This document shows, piece after piece, positions 34,571-44,098 of a DNA stretch of 64,000 bases. Every line of letters starts with the position of its first letter. Positions within the stretch are counted from its first letter, which is position 1. Source of the DNA: Clostridiales bacterium (lineage in GTDB: Bacteria; Bacillota; Clostridia; Christensenellales; Aristaeellaceae). Made by a program: the position numbers and the translations under genes. The notes beneath the pieces are model-generated. The model was not told the origin of the DNA. It was given only the letters and a program-made list of their open reading frames with translations, and searched no databases. The stretch spans positions 55,103 through 119,102 of the forward strand of contig JAFGGL010000019.1 of NCBI GenBank assembly GCA_016930575.1. The letters run 5' to 3'.

Positions 34571-34864
34571 CCGTATCGTCTTGCAATGAAGAGAATACCG
34601 GGATTTCCTCCCGCCACCGCTCCGGTAAGGTGCGGATATCCGCATACAGGCAGTTGAACGTCGCTGTGATCCGCGGCTTGACAAAAACACGCCTGTCCGC
34701 AGCCGATGCCTTTTGTGTTTTTAGTTCCGTTGTGATACTCTTCTCTCATATCCCGGATCATCGTTTCTGCTGCCCCGGCAGCCCTTATTGCATGGTAGGT
34801 CTTCCTGCTCAGAGATTTCACCCGGAACCTGCGAACATCTCAATACATATCCAGAAGAAAGACG
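34571..34864. other. Intergenic, nothing recognised
   Basis: 294 bp with only out-of-frame noise ORFs on both strands; no convincing promoter, hairpin or gene relic seen. Confidence 0.4.
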
Positions 34865-35530
34865 ATGGGTCCTATGAAAAAGCATTGCTTGCAAACGGTC
34901 TGCCTGATCATTTCGCTTTTGATGCTCCGTCCCTGCGCCGCATCCGCCGGACAGGCTGCCGCCACGCCGCAGGAGATGCTGCAGGCGTATCAGAGCGTCC
35001 TGCTCGGCGACCAAAGCTATCTACGATACAACACCTTTGACGATCTGATTGAAGAAGCGGTAATGACAGACGAAATCACCGATTGGTACGACTATGTGCC
35101 GGGCCCCCCGTTCTCCTTCGTTGCGTTCGCCGTTACCGACCTGGACATGAACGGCAATCCCGAACTGCTGCTACAGCTTTCCGAAGATTTCGGATACGAA
35201 CTGCTCCGCTATGATAACGGCCGGGTATACGGCTATCCGTTCGTCGCCCGCGCCATGGAGGCCGTCACGGCGGACGGCGAGATCCACGGTTCCAGCGGCG
35301 CGGATAATTTCGGGTGGTACCGTATCTGCTTTCACGGCGCAGCGCTGCGGACGATCGTGATCTGTTGGAAGTACGACGAGGAAGCTCCTGCTTTCCGCTA
35401 CATGATCGGCGATACGGAAGGCACGGAGGAGGACTTCACGGCGCTTAACGACACGCTGTGGAACAAAGAAAGCGTGAGCTTCACGCCCTACAGCCCGGAG
35501 GCTGTTGCCGAAGCCGCAGCGGCGTTCTGA
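34865..35530 (+). CDS. Secreted protein of unknown function
   Basis: 221 residues. Signal peptide 'KHCLQTVCLIISLLMLRPCAASAG' (an in-frame ATG at 34874 is an alternative start). The mature protein has a helix 'ATPQEMLQAYQSVLLGD', an EF-hand-like or FG-GAP-like loop 'VTDLDMNGNPELLLQLS', and beta-strands with conserved Trp and Tyr ('NFGWYRICF'). The 'DLDxNGxPELL' loop is common in secreted Clostridial proteins and may bind calcium. Seen only as a hypothetical; no anchor motif. Not clearly in an operon with EFR1 (294-bp gap). Confidence 0.7.
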   Translation: MGPMKKHCLQTVCLIISLLMLRPCAASAGQAAATPQEMLQAYQSVLLGDQSYLRYNTFDDLIEEAVMTDEITDWYDYVPGPPFSFVAFAVTDLDMNGNPELLLQLSEDFGYELLRYDNGRVYGYPFVARAMEAVTADGEIHGSSGADNFGWYRICFHGAALRTIVICWKYDEEAPAFRYMIGDTEGTEEDFTALNDTLWNKESVSFTPYSPEAVAEAAAAF

Positions 35531-35701
35531 CACACTCCCGCGCGCCTGGACCGGACCGGGCCGGGCATCGGCTTCTCCCTTTCACTCAGCGTGCAGTCCC
35601 GGACGAGTGGGCGGTGTGCCGCATCACGGACGATGCGCTTTCGGTTTTTGCAAACATAGAATCTATAGCGCTTTGAATGATTCGCTTCCCGCATAACCGC
35701 G

Positions 35702-36142
35702 TTACCGCGTTTTTTTCAGGTACACCATATCCACAAGCTGCACACCGTCCTCGATCATCACGTGATCGTAGTTGTCTGTAAAGAAGTTCTTCACCCGGTG
35801 CGATTCAAAAAACCCGCACTTATGGTAAAAACCCAGGGTGCCCGGCACGTCGCCCGTTCCCACGAACATGGTTCGCAGGTCTGGGTAATGGGAGAACGCA
35901 AACTCGACCAGCGCCCTGCCGTAGCCTTTGCGCTGCGCTTCCGGCCACACCGCGATGTTTTTGAGCTCGTAGACGCCGTTTCCTTCGTTGGTGACCACGC
36001 ATTCGGCCTGCACGCCGTGGTCGTCCAGCACGAACATATCGCCGCGCATAAGATACTTGTCGATCATACCCTCCTGCTCATCAGCCAGCAGAAGCAGCTC
36101 AATATATTGTTTTTTATTTTCTTTCACCTGCGTAATCTTCAT
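35702..36142 (-). CDS. GNAT N-acetyltransferase
   Basis: 146 residues, full GNAT length. Acetyl-CoA binding motif A is 'LKNIAVWPEAQRKGYGRALVEFA' (R/Q-x-x-G-x-G/A). Followed by 'MFVGTGDVPGTLGFYHKCGFFESHRVKNFF', the motif B region. The opening strand 'KQYIELLLLADEQEGMIDKYL' and the Asp in 'FVLDDHGVQAECVV' suit small-molecule acetylators. Acceptor unknown. It lies 1 bp after the beta-propeller gene end on the same strand, but reads downstream of it, so it may be the last gene of the rhamnosidase operon. Confidence 0.83.
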   Translation of the reverse strand: MKITQVKENKKQYIELLLLADEQEGMIDKYLMRGDMFVLDDHGVQAECVVTNEGNGVYELKNIAVWPEAQRKGYGRALVEFAFSHYPDLRTMFVGTGDVPGTLGFYHKCGFFESHRVKNFFTDNYDHVMIEDGVQLVDMVYLKKTR

Positions 36143-36143
36143 C

Positions 36144-37934
36144 TTATCTCCTCGTCATGGAAAACGCATACAGCCGCGCCCGCGTCTCGCCGGTCGGCTC
36201 GCCCGCGCCCGGGAGCACATCCCGTTTCGTGGTGTATTTGCCGACCGTATCCGCTGTGGAATAGGGAATTTGCCGGGCTTCCTTCGTGGCGAGGACAAAG
36301 CGGCATATTGTGTTCACGCTGGCGGTCAGGCTGCGCGTGAAGGCCCCGCCGCCCAGTGTGATTTCCGCGCTGCCCGCATGACAGTCGAACGCGATCCCGA
36401 TCTCCGCCGCCTCGCCCGGAGCATATGCCAAAGCGGGTTCCATGCGCCCGTCTGTCAGCAGGTAGACCTGCCCGTCCGCGCGCAGGGAAATCCGCAGCGG
36501 AACGCCGCCACGGTCGTCCTGCAGTTCCATACACACCGCGCCATTGTCCGCCACCGCGTCCGTTTGCAGCCGCAGCCTGATATTTCCCGCCTCCGCGGGC
36601 GTAAACAGACGCTCGATAATCGCGCGGTCGTAGGGATCGCGGTCCGAAAGGCACAGCGCGTCCAGCCGGGCGCGTACGGGCGCCCACAGCGGCGAATAGA
36701 TATTCCAGCGCGCGGGAAGTTCTCCCGAATCCAGGGTTTCCTTTATCTCCGCGTCCCGCCCGCCCGTGACGGGCACGGGCACGCGGCTGACCCAGATATC
36801 CTCCTTGTTGTTGGAATACGCCAGCCACACGCCGCCGTCGGGCGCCTGCGGGTTGCGCTCGCAGATGCCGCGCAGGTACTGCGGCCCCAGGTTCTTGTCC
36901 GCCCCGCCGTAACGCAGCGGCGACATGGGGCCGGTGACGGCCAGCATATGATCAAACGTGTGCCCGTCTTTACCCGTCACAACGGCGATCGGCCAGCGGT
37001 GCTGGCCGTCCCGGGTGGGGTTGTAGAACAGCGCGAATTTCCCGTCCGGCGTCCGCTGCCCCCACACCTTGCCCGTTGCGGTGCGGAGGGTGGGGTTTTT
37101 CACGATCTCCCCGAAGGTCCTGCCGCCGTCCGAGGAGACCGCCGACAGGCCTTTTTTGTATACGCCCATCATCTCGGTATCGCTGATTGTATAGAAACTC
37201 AGCGCCTGTTCGCGCGGGGCGGGAAACAGCGCCTTGTCAAAGCGCTGTTCCTCGTACATCTGCTGCATCACGGGGCCGTCCTTGAGCAGCGCGCCGCAGG
37301 CTTCGACAAACGCCGCGTCCGCGCTGGTTTGGTAGGGCGAAAAGACGGGCGTGTTTTCGGCGTTGTAACCCGCGGGAGTGTTGTAGAGCAGGAAATGGAT
37401 CTCGCCGAACGTCCCGTCCGGGAATACGCGGCGCACCGCGCGGCCCACGCCCCAGCCGTCGCAGGGCATGGTGAGCCCGCGGTCGTGCACGATGCCGTAG
37501 AAGGAGAGGATCAGCAGCACGCCGCCCTGCGCGTGGTAAAAGCCCATGCGCTGGTGCGGCACGGTTCGCACGGTCTCCCCGAGCAGCGGGCTGCGCGGCC
37601 CCCTGTACTGCGCGGTCGGCACCTCGATCACGGGAAAGGCGACCTTTGGAAAGCTCCAGTCCATGCCGTTTTCGCTGGTCGTCAGTAGCGTCTGGCCGGG
37701 CACTTCGTGCTCGTCTGCGGGGTTGGAGAGGTATTCCAGGTAAAACCGGCCGCGGTACCACGCAAGCATCGGCGCGTGGTTGTACGTCCAGCCGAAGCCG
37801 TCCGCCCATTCGGGATGCTCGCGGTTGGCGCGCAGCGCCTGAAAGCTGTGCACGCCTTCCGCGTGCGGCAGCGCGCCGTCCTGAAAACGGATGTCGGCGA
37901 GGCGGCGGTCTTTCACGATCAACTGATCCGACAT
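36144..37934 (-). CDS. Asp-box beta-propeller protein (sialidase-like fold), unknown specificity
   Basis: 596 residues from the ATG at 37934 with GAGGGAG upstream; the track start (38246) lies within the previous gene. No signal peptide. Asp-box motif 'SSDGGRTFGEIV' and a degenerate one, 'TSENGMDWSFPKV', mark a six-bladed propeller of the sialidase/neuraminidase superfamily; repeated 'YGG.DKN', 'GQRTPDGKFALFYNP' and 'GGVWLAYSNNKEDIWVSRV' blades follow. The last 170 residues form a beta-sandwich. It lacks the sialidase Arg triad I could verify, so glycan hydrolase, lyase or binding are all possible. Overlaps no gene but begins 1 bp after a GH106-like enzyme; both are probably cytoplasmic. Confidence 0.75.
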   Translation of the reverse strand: MSDQLIVKDRRLADIRFQDGALPHAEGVHSFQALRANREHPEWADGFGWTYNHAPMLAWYRGRFYLEYLSNPADEHEVPGQTLLTTSENGMDWSFPKVAFPVIEVPTAQYRGPRSPLLGETVRTVPHQRMGFYHAQGGVLLILSFYGIVHDRGLTMPCDGWGVGRAVRRVFPDGTFGEIHFLLYNTPAGYNAENTPVFSPYQTSADAAFVEACGALLKDGPVMQQMYEEQRFDKALFPAPREQALSFYTISDTEMMGVYKKGLSAVSSDGGRTFGEIVKNPTLRTATGKVWGQRTPDGKFALFYNPTRDGQHRWPIAVVTGKDGHTFDHMLAVTGPMSPLRYGGADKNLGPQYLRGICERNPQAPDGGVWLAYSNNKEDIWVSRVPVPVTGGRDAEIKETLDSGELPARWNIYSPLWAPVRARLDALCLSDRDPYDRAIIERLFTPAEAGNIRLRLQTDAVADNGAVCMELQDDRGGVPLRISLRADGQVYLLTDGRMEPALAYAPGEAAEIGIAFDCHAGSAEITLGGGAFTRSLTASVNTICRFVLATKEARQIPYSTADTVGKYTTKRDVLPGAGEPTGETRARLYAFSMTRR

Positions 37935-37935
37935 T

Positions 37936-40512
37936 TTATACTCCCTCACGGTAATACCGGACAGGCCCCTGGATGCCCGTGGGCTTGATACAGGCGAAAA
38001 ACGACAGGGGGTCCCGGTGCGCGTAGAACGCGGTGTTGGTGACCTCGGCGCGGATAGCATGCGCGCCTGTTTTTTGCGGCGGAAAGCGGAAGGTATACGG
38101 CGGCGCAAGGCGCGTGCCCGCATAATGACCGTCCACCCACAGCTCCGCCGCGCCGGCGCATTCGCCCAGATCGACGGCGGCGCAGCCCTGCGGCAGGTCG
38201 GCCACGGTCTCGTAGCGCACGGTGCCGGAAAAGCGGGGTTGTTCATCGGGCGCGGTCACGTTGAAGAAGGTTTCGGCGGTTTGGTAGTGCGTGAACCCCG
38301 CCTCCCCCATCGCCCGCAGCGAGATATCCCATCGCGCGGACAGCGTTTCCGCGTCCCCAAGCGGCGCGGGCGCGGCGTCCGCCTCCGGCATCTTCCGGCC
38401 GGTGAAGACCGCCGCCAGCAGCTGGGACGGCTCAATATCGACCGTGATCTCCTGCGTGTTCCCGCTGCGCTCCGATTGTACGGCGTATTGTTTTTGCCGT
38501 TCGAAATCCAGCAGCCGTGCCGGACGGAGGTCCTCCGCGGCGAAGCGATAACGAACGGACTGCTCCGTGTTTTCGTTGAACAGCAGGAATACCGTTTCCT
38601 CCCCTTTCCGGTAGGGATAGAGACGGACGTCCGGCGTGTCCGTCAGGAACACGTAGGGCAGCGGCGCGGCCTGCGCGGCGAACGCCGCGGCGCCTTCCAG
38701 CTTCACGACGTCAAATCCCCGGAGCAGTTCCTCCAAATCTCCTTCGCCCTCGCTGAGCGCTTCGGGGAAGGCATCGATGAAGCAAACGGTCTTGCCCGCA
38801 TTTTTGATCGTTCGGCAGCGGTCCAGCAGCTTCCTGGGCCAGCGTTTGGCCCAGGGGATCAGCAACAGGTCGAAGTCCGCGCCCAAAAGCCCGTCGATGG
38901 GTATGACGGCACATTCAATCTGCCGTTGGTTGAGGACCTTCACCACGGCCTGCGTCTTCATGCAGGCCGCCGTGCCGTTTGCCCATTCGGCCTCGGCGTA
39001 ATAGAGCACCGCGGTCCTGGCCAAAGGCCTGCCGCCGGAGATCCACCCGGAAGCCCGCGCCATGGCGCCGAAGAGCTTGCCGATAAAGGGCATCATCGGG
39101 TTATGTTCAGCGTCGAAATGCGGCGGGGAATCCGGATCCGGGAACGCTTGCATGGTAAAGGCGTGCGGCACGAAGTAGTTCACGCCGCGCGACAGCATGA
39201 AGTTGGCCAGATACCGCATCTCCGCGACGTCCTCCTGCCAGCCGTACGCGCCGAAGATCTCGCACACGGTGCGGCCCTGTTTTTTCGCGTCCAGATGCGC
39301 GGCGGACACCGCCATCTGCGCCAGCATGAAGCCGAAAAAATCCTCGTCGGCCTCGAAGTCCTGCGAACTCCACGCGTGGCCCGCGCCGCGAAGCTTCGGG
39401 CGGATCTCATGAAGCACCACGTCGATGCCCGCCATGTCCTGTCCGCCGATTGCGCGGAAAAAATGCCCCGCGCCCGAACCGAGGCGCGCGTGGGTGTTGT
39501 TCTGCTCGATTACGTGCCCGATGTAAGCTACGCCGTGCGCGCGGCACCAATCGCCAAGGGGTTTTGCGTAGTTCTCGCCGTACAGGCGGCTGACGGTATC
39601 CATCACCGCGTAGCGCACGCGGGCGCTGTTTTCGCCGATATCATACCAGATGCCCGGCAGCAGCGCGCGGGCGTTATCGCCCAATGCCCGTTTCAGCTCG
39701 TCCATCAAGCCTGCGCGCCAGGGGATGGGGATGCGCGGATACTCGCCAAGCACGCCGTGATAGCCCCGCCCCGCCCGCAGCGCGGGTTCGTCGGAGAAAA
39801 AGCCCATCAATGTCTTGCCGAACGCCGCGCCGAAACGCTCGTAATGCGGCCGGTATACGGTATCGATCATCAGCTGCGCGCCCTCGGGCATCAAGGGATT
39901 TACAAAATGCCGCGGCGGCACGCGCTCGGCGACATAGGACGCCGACAGCACGAAAACACGCCAGATTCCCTCCGGCACGTTCCAGTACGCGACGCCGTCG
40001 CGCACGGTATCGGTGATATCCACAAGCTCGCCGAGTTTGTAGCCGCCGATATCCTCAAACGCGTCCTGCCGGTCGCTTTCCGTAAGGCGTTTCGCCGCGA
40101 TCACCGCGACCACGCCTTCGTCAAAGCGTAGCGTCGTTTCGTCGTCCTGCGCCAGAAACGCGCCGCCTTTCACCGGCCCTCGCGTGTCCATATGCTTTTC
40201 CCTGAGCATCATGCGGCAGTACGGCGTGCCGGTTGCCTTCCCCGCCGCGTAGCCGGAGGGGAAATGCTGATCGTCCAATATCCACAGTTTCAATCCGAGT
40301 GTTTCGCACTCGTCAAGCACGACGCCGATATCGTGAAACCAGCCTTCGCCCATGAAATCCGGATGCGTGCGCGATTCCGCGATCAGCGCGCCGCAGCCGG
40401 AGGCGTGCACCTGCCGCACGCCGCGGCGCAGGGTTTCCTCGTCCTCGCCCTTCATCCACAGCATCGGCAGAAGGTGCGCGGGATCCGCTACCCAAAGGCT
40501 GTGATCGTTCAT
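37936..40512 (-). CDS. GH106-like glycoside hydrolase (alpha-L-rhamnosidase type)
   Basis: 858 residues from the ATG at 40512 (ACGGAGG upstream); the track start at 40560 lies in the upstream hairpin. N-terminal barrel: 'WVADPAHLLPMLWMKGEDEE', 'LKLWILDDQHFPSGYAAGKA', 'TLMGFFSDEPALRAGRGYHG' (Asp/Glu pair), 'AYIGHVIEQNNTHARLGSGAGHFFRAIGGQDMAGIDVVLHE', 'GVNYFVPHAFTMQAFPDPDSPPHF'. This is the layout of glyco_hydro_106-type proteins, known for alpha-L-rhamnosidases acting on rhamnogalacturonan. The C-terminus carries a galactose-binding-like beta-sandwich ('AAVDLGECAGAAELWVDGHYAGTRLAPPY'). No signal peptide, so it acts on imported oligosaccharides. Operon with the binding protein and permeases. 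Confidence 0.7.
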   Translation of the reverse strand: MNDHSLWVADPAHLLPMLWMKGEDEETLRRGVRQVHASGCGALIAESRTHPDFMGEGWFHDIGVVLDECETLGLKLWILDDQHFPSGYAAGKATGTPYCRMMLREKHMDTRGPVKGGAFLAQDDETTLRFDEGVVAVIAAKRLTESDRQDAFEDIGGYKLGELVDITDTVRDGVAYWNVPEGIWRVFVLSASYVAERVPPRHFVNPLMPEGAQLMIDTVYRPHYERFGAAFGKTLMGFFSDEPALRAGRGYHGVLGEYPRIPIPWRAGLMDELKRALGDNARALLPGIWYDIGENSARVRYAVMDTVSRLYGENYAKPLGDWCRAHGVAYIGHVIEQNNTHARLGSGAGHFFRAIGGQDMAGIDVVLHEIRPKLRGAGHAWSSQDFEADEDFFGFMLAQMAVSAAHLDAKKQGRTVCEIFGAYGWQEDVAEMRYLANFMLSRGVNYFVPHAFTMQAFPDPDSPPHFDAEHNPMMPFIGKLFGAMARASGWISGGRPLARTAVLYYAEAEWANGTAACMKTQAVVKVLNQRQIECAVIPIDGLLGADFDLLLIPWAKRWPRKLLDRCRTIKNAGKTVCFIDAFPEALSEGEGDLEELLRGFDVVKLEGAAAFAAQAAPLPYVFLTDTPDVRLYPYRKGEETVFLLFNENTEQSVRYRFAAEDLRPARLLDFERQKQYAVQSERSGNTQEITVDIEPSQLLAAVFTGRKMPEADAAPAPLGDAETLSARWDISLRAMGEAGFTHYQTAETFFNVTAPDEQPRFSGTVRYETVADLPQGCAAVDLGECAGAAELWVDGHYAGTRLAPPYTFRFPPQKTGAHAIRAEVTNTAFYAHRDPLSFFACIKPTGIQGPVRYYREGV

Positions 40513-40535
40513 ACGTACCTCCGTAAAAATACGAT

Positions 40536-40569
40536 GAGGGTGGTTCGCGGCAAGCCGCAAACCACCCTC
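40536..40569 (-). terminator. Hairpin between binding-protein gene and hydrolase gene
   Basis: GAGGGTGGTT...GCGG pairs with CCGC...AACCACCCTC around CAAG. On the minus strand a T-run follows after a short gap. Such a hairpin would protect and boost the binding-protein mRNA relative to the downstream hydrolases. Confidence 0.6.
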
Positions 40570-40598
40570 TTCATTCCTGGTTGGTGATTATGCTCAGC

Positions 40599-42185
40599 TT
40601 ACTCGCCCAGCACCGCGTTCCACGCGTCGTTGTAGATCTGTTCCATTTCTTCCGCGCCGATCGAACGGGCATGCGCGATCACCGCGTCGTAGTTTGCGAT
40701 GGGTTCCTGTCCGGTGATATACTTGTCGATCTCCTGATAGACGTAGTCCTGCACCGCGATGTGCAACTCGTTGTAGCGCTCTGTCTGCTCGGCCGACAGC
40801 GGCGGGGTGAGCACCGGGTCGCGCAGGCCGGGGTCGGCGGCAATGGACTGCACCAGCGCCCGGAACGCCGCGATGGCTTCGTCGCTGCCCATCATGTAGA
40901 TTTCCATCTGGTTCTGTGCGCCGGTATCGCAGTAGGGAGCGATATCCAGGAGGCCGACGCCGATCGCCGACTGGATATCGTAGCTGGCGTTCGCGCCGCT
41001 GCCGTACTCTTCCAGCAGTTCCCGCTTGATGACCGGTACGCCGTTCACATAGTCAAAGGTGACGCCTTCCTTGCCGTAGCCGTTGACGTCGGCGCCCTGG
41101 TCGGAGAAGCACCAATCCAGGAACTTGATGCAGACGTCTGTGATCTTGCTGGAGGACGATATCACCCAGGCCTGGTCCAGCCAGTCTTCATTATAATGGA
41201 AATTGCGGGTTTGTCCAAGGGTGTTGGTCAGGGTGGGGATGACATCCAGCATGTAGCCGGGATCGACGGTGGCCAGCGCAGTGTTGAAGTTGCGGACCAC
41301 GCCGTCGTTATCCATAGTACAGATGGCCTGCCCGGAGGAGAGCTTCTCCACCCACAGGTCCTTGGTCATGGTGGCGTAATCGGGGTCGAGCACGCCGGCC
41401 TCGTAGGCCTTGTTCAGGTACGCAAGCACGGCCTTGAAGTTCTCGCTGGCCGGGCCGTACAGCCACACGCCGCCGAGGTCTTCGTCGTAGTACATGTCGG
41501 ACCCGGCGCCCAGCGGATAGCCCATGCAGTCCAGCAGCTTGCGGGTGCCGGTCGTGGAGCCGCCCTTGCGGTTGGTCATACCGATGAGACCGGGTTCGCT
41601 TGCCTGGATGGTCTGGATGGCGGTCAGCAGTTCGTCAAAGGTCGTGGGCACCGCCAGATTATACTTGGCAAGCAGGTCCGTGCGGATGTTGACCAGCTGG
41701 CCGCTGCGGCGCGCGTCCGGGTTCAGGCGCTGGATGGTGGGCGCGTGATAGTAACTGCCGTCCACGGTGAGCATGGCAAAGCTCGGATCGCTTTCCAGGT
41801 GCGCAAAGAGGTTGGGCATTTCATCCTTATGCTCCGACAGGTTGACGAACATATCGTCGCGGGCGTAGCGCTTGACGTCGTCGAGGCTGACGAGCATAAT
41901 GTCGGGCATGTCGTCGGTCGCGATCAGGATCTGCTTTTTGTCGTCGTAGCTGGCCTTGGGCGGCGCTTCGACAACGAGGCGGACGTTCAGGAGTTCCTCG
42001 ATCGTCTGCAGTTTTACGTTGTCCAGCTGAATGAGCTGCGAGGGATTCTCGTCACGCATGATGTGGATCTCCACCAGCGTATCGGACAGCCAGGTGGACG
42101 GCGTTTCGTCTGCCTGCGCAATGGTAATCAGCGAAACGGCTATCACGAGAACAAGGGTGAGGGCAAAAATGCGGCGGGTTTTCAT
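40599..42185 (-). CDS. Extracellular solute-binding protein (LipO-like) of the rhamnogalacturonan-type locus
   Basis: 528 residues. Signal segment 'RRIFALTLVLVIAVSLITIAQADE'; no lipobox Cys, as in the binding protein of the glucanase operon. Mature part: 'DMPDIMLVSLDDVKRYARDDMFVNLSEH' resembles lobe 1 of family 1 binders. 'GSYYHAPTIQRLNPDARRSGQLVNIRTDLLAKYNLAVPTTFDELLTAI' is the usual hinge region with the substrate loop. It presents oligosaccharides to the permeases encoded upstream at 42250-44098. Good GGAGG site ('AAAAAGGAGGAGACCC'). Confidence 0.87.
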   Translation of the reverse strand: MKTRRIFALTLVLVIAVSLITIAQADETPSTWLSDTLVEIHIMRDENPSQLIQLDNVKLQTIEELLNVRLVVEAPPKASYDDKKQILIATDDMPDIMLVSLDDVKRYARDDMFVNLSEHKDEMPNLFAHLESDPSFAMLTVDGSYYHAPTIQRLNPDARRSGQLVNIRTDLLAKYNLAVPTTFDELLTAIQTIQASEPGLIGMTNRKGGSTTGTRKLLDCMGYPLGAGSDMYYDEDLGGVWLYGPASENFKAVLAYLNKAYEAGVLDPDYATMTKDLWVEKLSSGQAICTMDNDGVVRNFNTALATVDPGYMLDVIPTLTNTLGQTRNFHYNEDWLDQAWVISSSSKITDVCIKFLDWCFSDQGADVNGYGKEGVTFDYVNGVPVIKRELLEEYGSGANASYDIQSAIGVGLLDIAPYCDTGAQNQMEIYMMGSDEAIAAFRALVQSIAADPGLRDPVLTPPLSAEQTERYNELHIAVQDYVYQEIDKYITGQEPIANYDAVIAHARSIGAEEMEQIYNDAWNAVLGE

Positions 42186-42249
42186 TGGGTCTCCTCCTTT
42201 TTATATATTGCCAAACGGCCGTCAGCCGCTTAACAGGATCAGGGTTTGT

Positions 42250-43131
42250 TCACCCCTTTAGCGAACCGATCATCACGCCTTTAACGAAATGGCGCTGCAC
42301 GAAGGGATACACGATGAGGATCGGCAGGGTGGTTACGATGATGGCGGCGGCGCGCAGCGTGCCGTCGGTCACGGAGAAACTGGCCGCGCCGGTCGCCGCG
42401 ACGGTGGTCTCGTCGGCGAACAGGCCGCCGATGAGCATGTTGCGCAGCATGATCTGCAGGGGATACTTGGCCTTGGAATTGATGTAGAGCATGGCGTCGA
42501 AGTAGCTGTTCCAGTGCGCCACGGCGTAAAACAGCAGCATCGTGGCAAGCACGGCCTTGGACAGGGGGATGATGATCTTCCAGAGGATGACGATGTCGTT
42601 GGCGCCGTCCAGCTGGGCAGATTCGGTCAGCGAATCCGGGATGGCCTGGAACGTCGTGCGGATGATGATCATGTTGTAGGTGTTGATCGCCCCCGGCAGC
42701 ACCAGCGCCCAAATGCTGTCCATGATGCCGAACGCATTCACCGTCAGGTACAAGGGTATCATCCCGCCGGAGAAAAACAGCGTGAAGGTGACAATCGCGG
42801 TAAACGGCTTGCGCCCGGAGAAATTTCTGCGGGAGAGCGGGTAGGCGGCTAGGCAGCTCATCACCAGGTTGATCACGGTGCCGACCACCGTGTAAAGGAC
42901 GGAGTTCTTCATATAGAGGAACAGGTCGCCCTGCACGATGGCGCGGTAGGTGTCCAGCGTCACCAGCTTTGGCAAAACGGAGATGGTGCCCTTCATCACT
43001 TCCACGCCGTGGCTGATGGAGGTGATGAACATGAAATACATCGGGTACAGGGTCACCAGCATCAAAAGCGCCAGAAAGGTGATGTTGAAAACGTTGAATA
43101 CCCGCCGGGACGTCGAATGATCCTGCATCAT
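42250..43131 (-). CDS. ABC sugar permease, LplC/YtcP type
   Basis: 293 residues from the ATG at 43131 with GGGGGGAG upstream; the track start (43185) lies inside the previous gene. Spans include 'FNITFLALLMLVTLYPMYFMFITSIS' and 'FTAIVTFTLFFSGGMIPLYLTV'; EAA loop 'TESAQLDGANDIVILWKIIIPLSK'; C-terminus 'QRHFVKGVMIGSLKG'. Pairs with the LplB-type permease encoded just upstream. No ATPase gene nearby. Confidence 0.9.
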   Translation of the reverse strand: MMQDHSTSRRVFNVFNITFLALLMLVTLYPMYFMFITSISHGVEVMKGTISVLPKLVTLDTYRAIVQGDLFLYMKNSVLYTVVGTVINLVMSCLAAYPLSRRNFSGRKPFTAIVTFTLFFSGGMIPLYLTVNAFGIMDSIWALVLPGAINTYNMIIIRTTFQAIPDSLTESAQLDGANDIVILWKIIIPLSKAVLATMLLFYAVAHWNSYFDAMLYINSKAKYPLQIMLRNMLIGGLFADETTVAATGAASFSVTDGTLRAAAIIVTTLPILIVYPFVQRHFVKGVMIGSLKG

Positions 43132-43144
43132 GCCGTCTCCCCCC

Positions 43145-44098
43145 TTACCACAGCGAAGTTTCCGTGAATCTGCGGGAGAGGGCATTGGTCAGGATCACAA
43201 ACATCAGCGTGACCAGGGACTGGAACAGGTTGACGCCCGTGGCGTAGCTGAAGTCCGCGTTGGTGATGCCGCGCCGGTACACATAGGTCGTGATCACGTC
43301 CGATACCGACTGGTTGGAGCCCGTCATCATCAGCAGGATCTTCTGGTACGATACGTTCATGATACGCCCCATGCTCAGAATCAGCATGATGATGATCGTG
43401 GGCATGATGCCCGGGATGGTGATGTGGATGGTCTGTTTCCACCGGCCCGCGCCGTCGATGCGCGCCGCTTCGTACAGCTGCATATCCAGCGTCGACAGCG
43501 CGGCGAGGAAGATGATCGAATCCCAGCCGATGCGCTGCCAGATGTTGGAGCCGATGTACATCGGGCGGAAATACTGCGCGGCGTTCAAAAATGGATACGG
43601 GCCCAGCCCTAAGCCCTCCAGCATGGAGTTGACGATGCCGGAGGATGAAAACAGGCTGTTCATCAATCCGACGACCACCACGACCGACAGGAAGTGCGGC
43701 AGATAGGTAACCATCTGCACCACGCGCTTGTAGCGGCGGTTGTTCAGCTCGTTTAAAAGCAGCGCCAGGATGATCGGCGCGGGGAAGGTGATCAGCAGGT
43801 TCAGGAGGTTCAATACGATGGTGTTCCTAAACACCGTCCAGAAGTACGGGTCCCTGACGATGGACAGGATATATTTCATGCCGCCCTGGCTCGTCCACGG
43901 GCTGTAGAGGATGCCGAGCTTCGGTTTGAAGTCCTTGAACGCCAGCGTGACGCCGTACATGGGAAAATAACAGAACAAAAGATAATAGAGAAGCGGGAGA
44001 AGCATGATCAGGTACAGGTACCGGTCGCGCACCAATACGCGCCTGAGACGCCGCCACCTGCCGCGTCCGGGCCGATTGTCCGTGATGGATGCGTTCAT
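43145..44098 (-). CDS. ABC sugar permease, LplB type
   Basis: 317 residues from the ATG at 44098 (CGGAGGG upstream). The ORF track extends to 44437, but those codons are Arg/Pro-rich leader noise and cross the promoter. Six spans, 'LIMLLPLLYYLLFCYFPMYGVTLAFKDF' first; EAA loop 'YEAARIDGAGRWKQTIHITIPGI'; ends 'ALSRRFTETSLW', a usual end of this subfamily. First gene of the minus-strand arm. Unlike its relative at 4300 it has no extra N-terminal membrane domain. Confidence 0.9.
   Translation of the reverse strand: MNASITDNRPGRGRWRRLRRVLVRDRYLYLIMLLPLLYYLLFCYFPMYGVTLAFKDFKPKLGILYSPWTSQGGMKYILSIVRDPYFWTVFRNTIVLNLLNLLITFPAPIILALLLNELNNRRYKRVVQMVTYLPHFLSVVVVVGLMNSLFSSSGIVNSMLEGLGLGPYPFLNAAQYFRPMYIGSNIWQRIGWDSIIFLAALSTLDMQLYEAARIDGAGRWKQTIHITIPGIMPTIIIMLILSMGRIMNVSYQKILLMMTGSNQSVSDVITTYVYRRGITNADFSYATGVNLFQSLVTLMFVILTNALSRRFTETSLW

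Noticed and set aside
35988-37688. 566-codon plus-strand ORF opposite the beta-propeller gene
   Set aside because: Arg/His-rich shadow; overlaps two supported minus-strand genes.
38017-40131. 704-codon plus-strand ORF opposite the GH106-like gene
   Set aside because: Arg/His/Ala-rich antisense shadow with no start signal; the minus frame has clear glycoside hydrolase motifs.
40581-42233. 550-codon plus-strand ORF opposite the binding protein
   Set aside because: Antisense shadow of a well-supported binding-protein gene.
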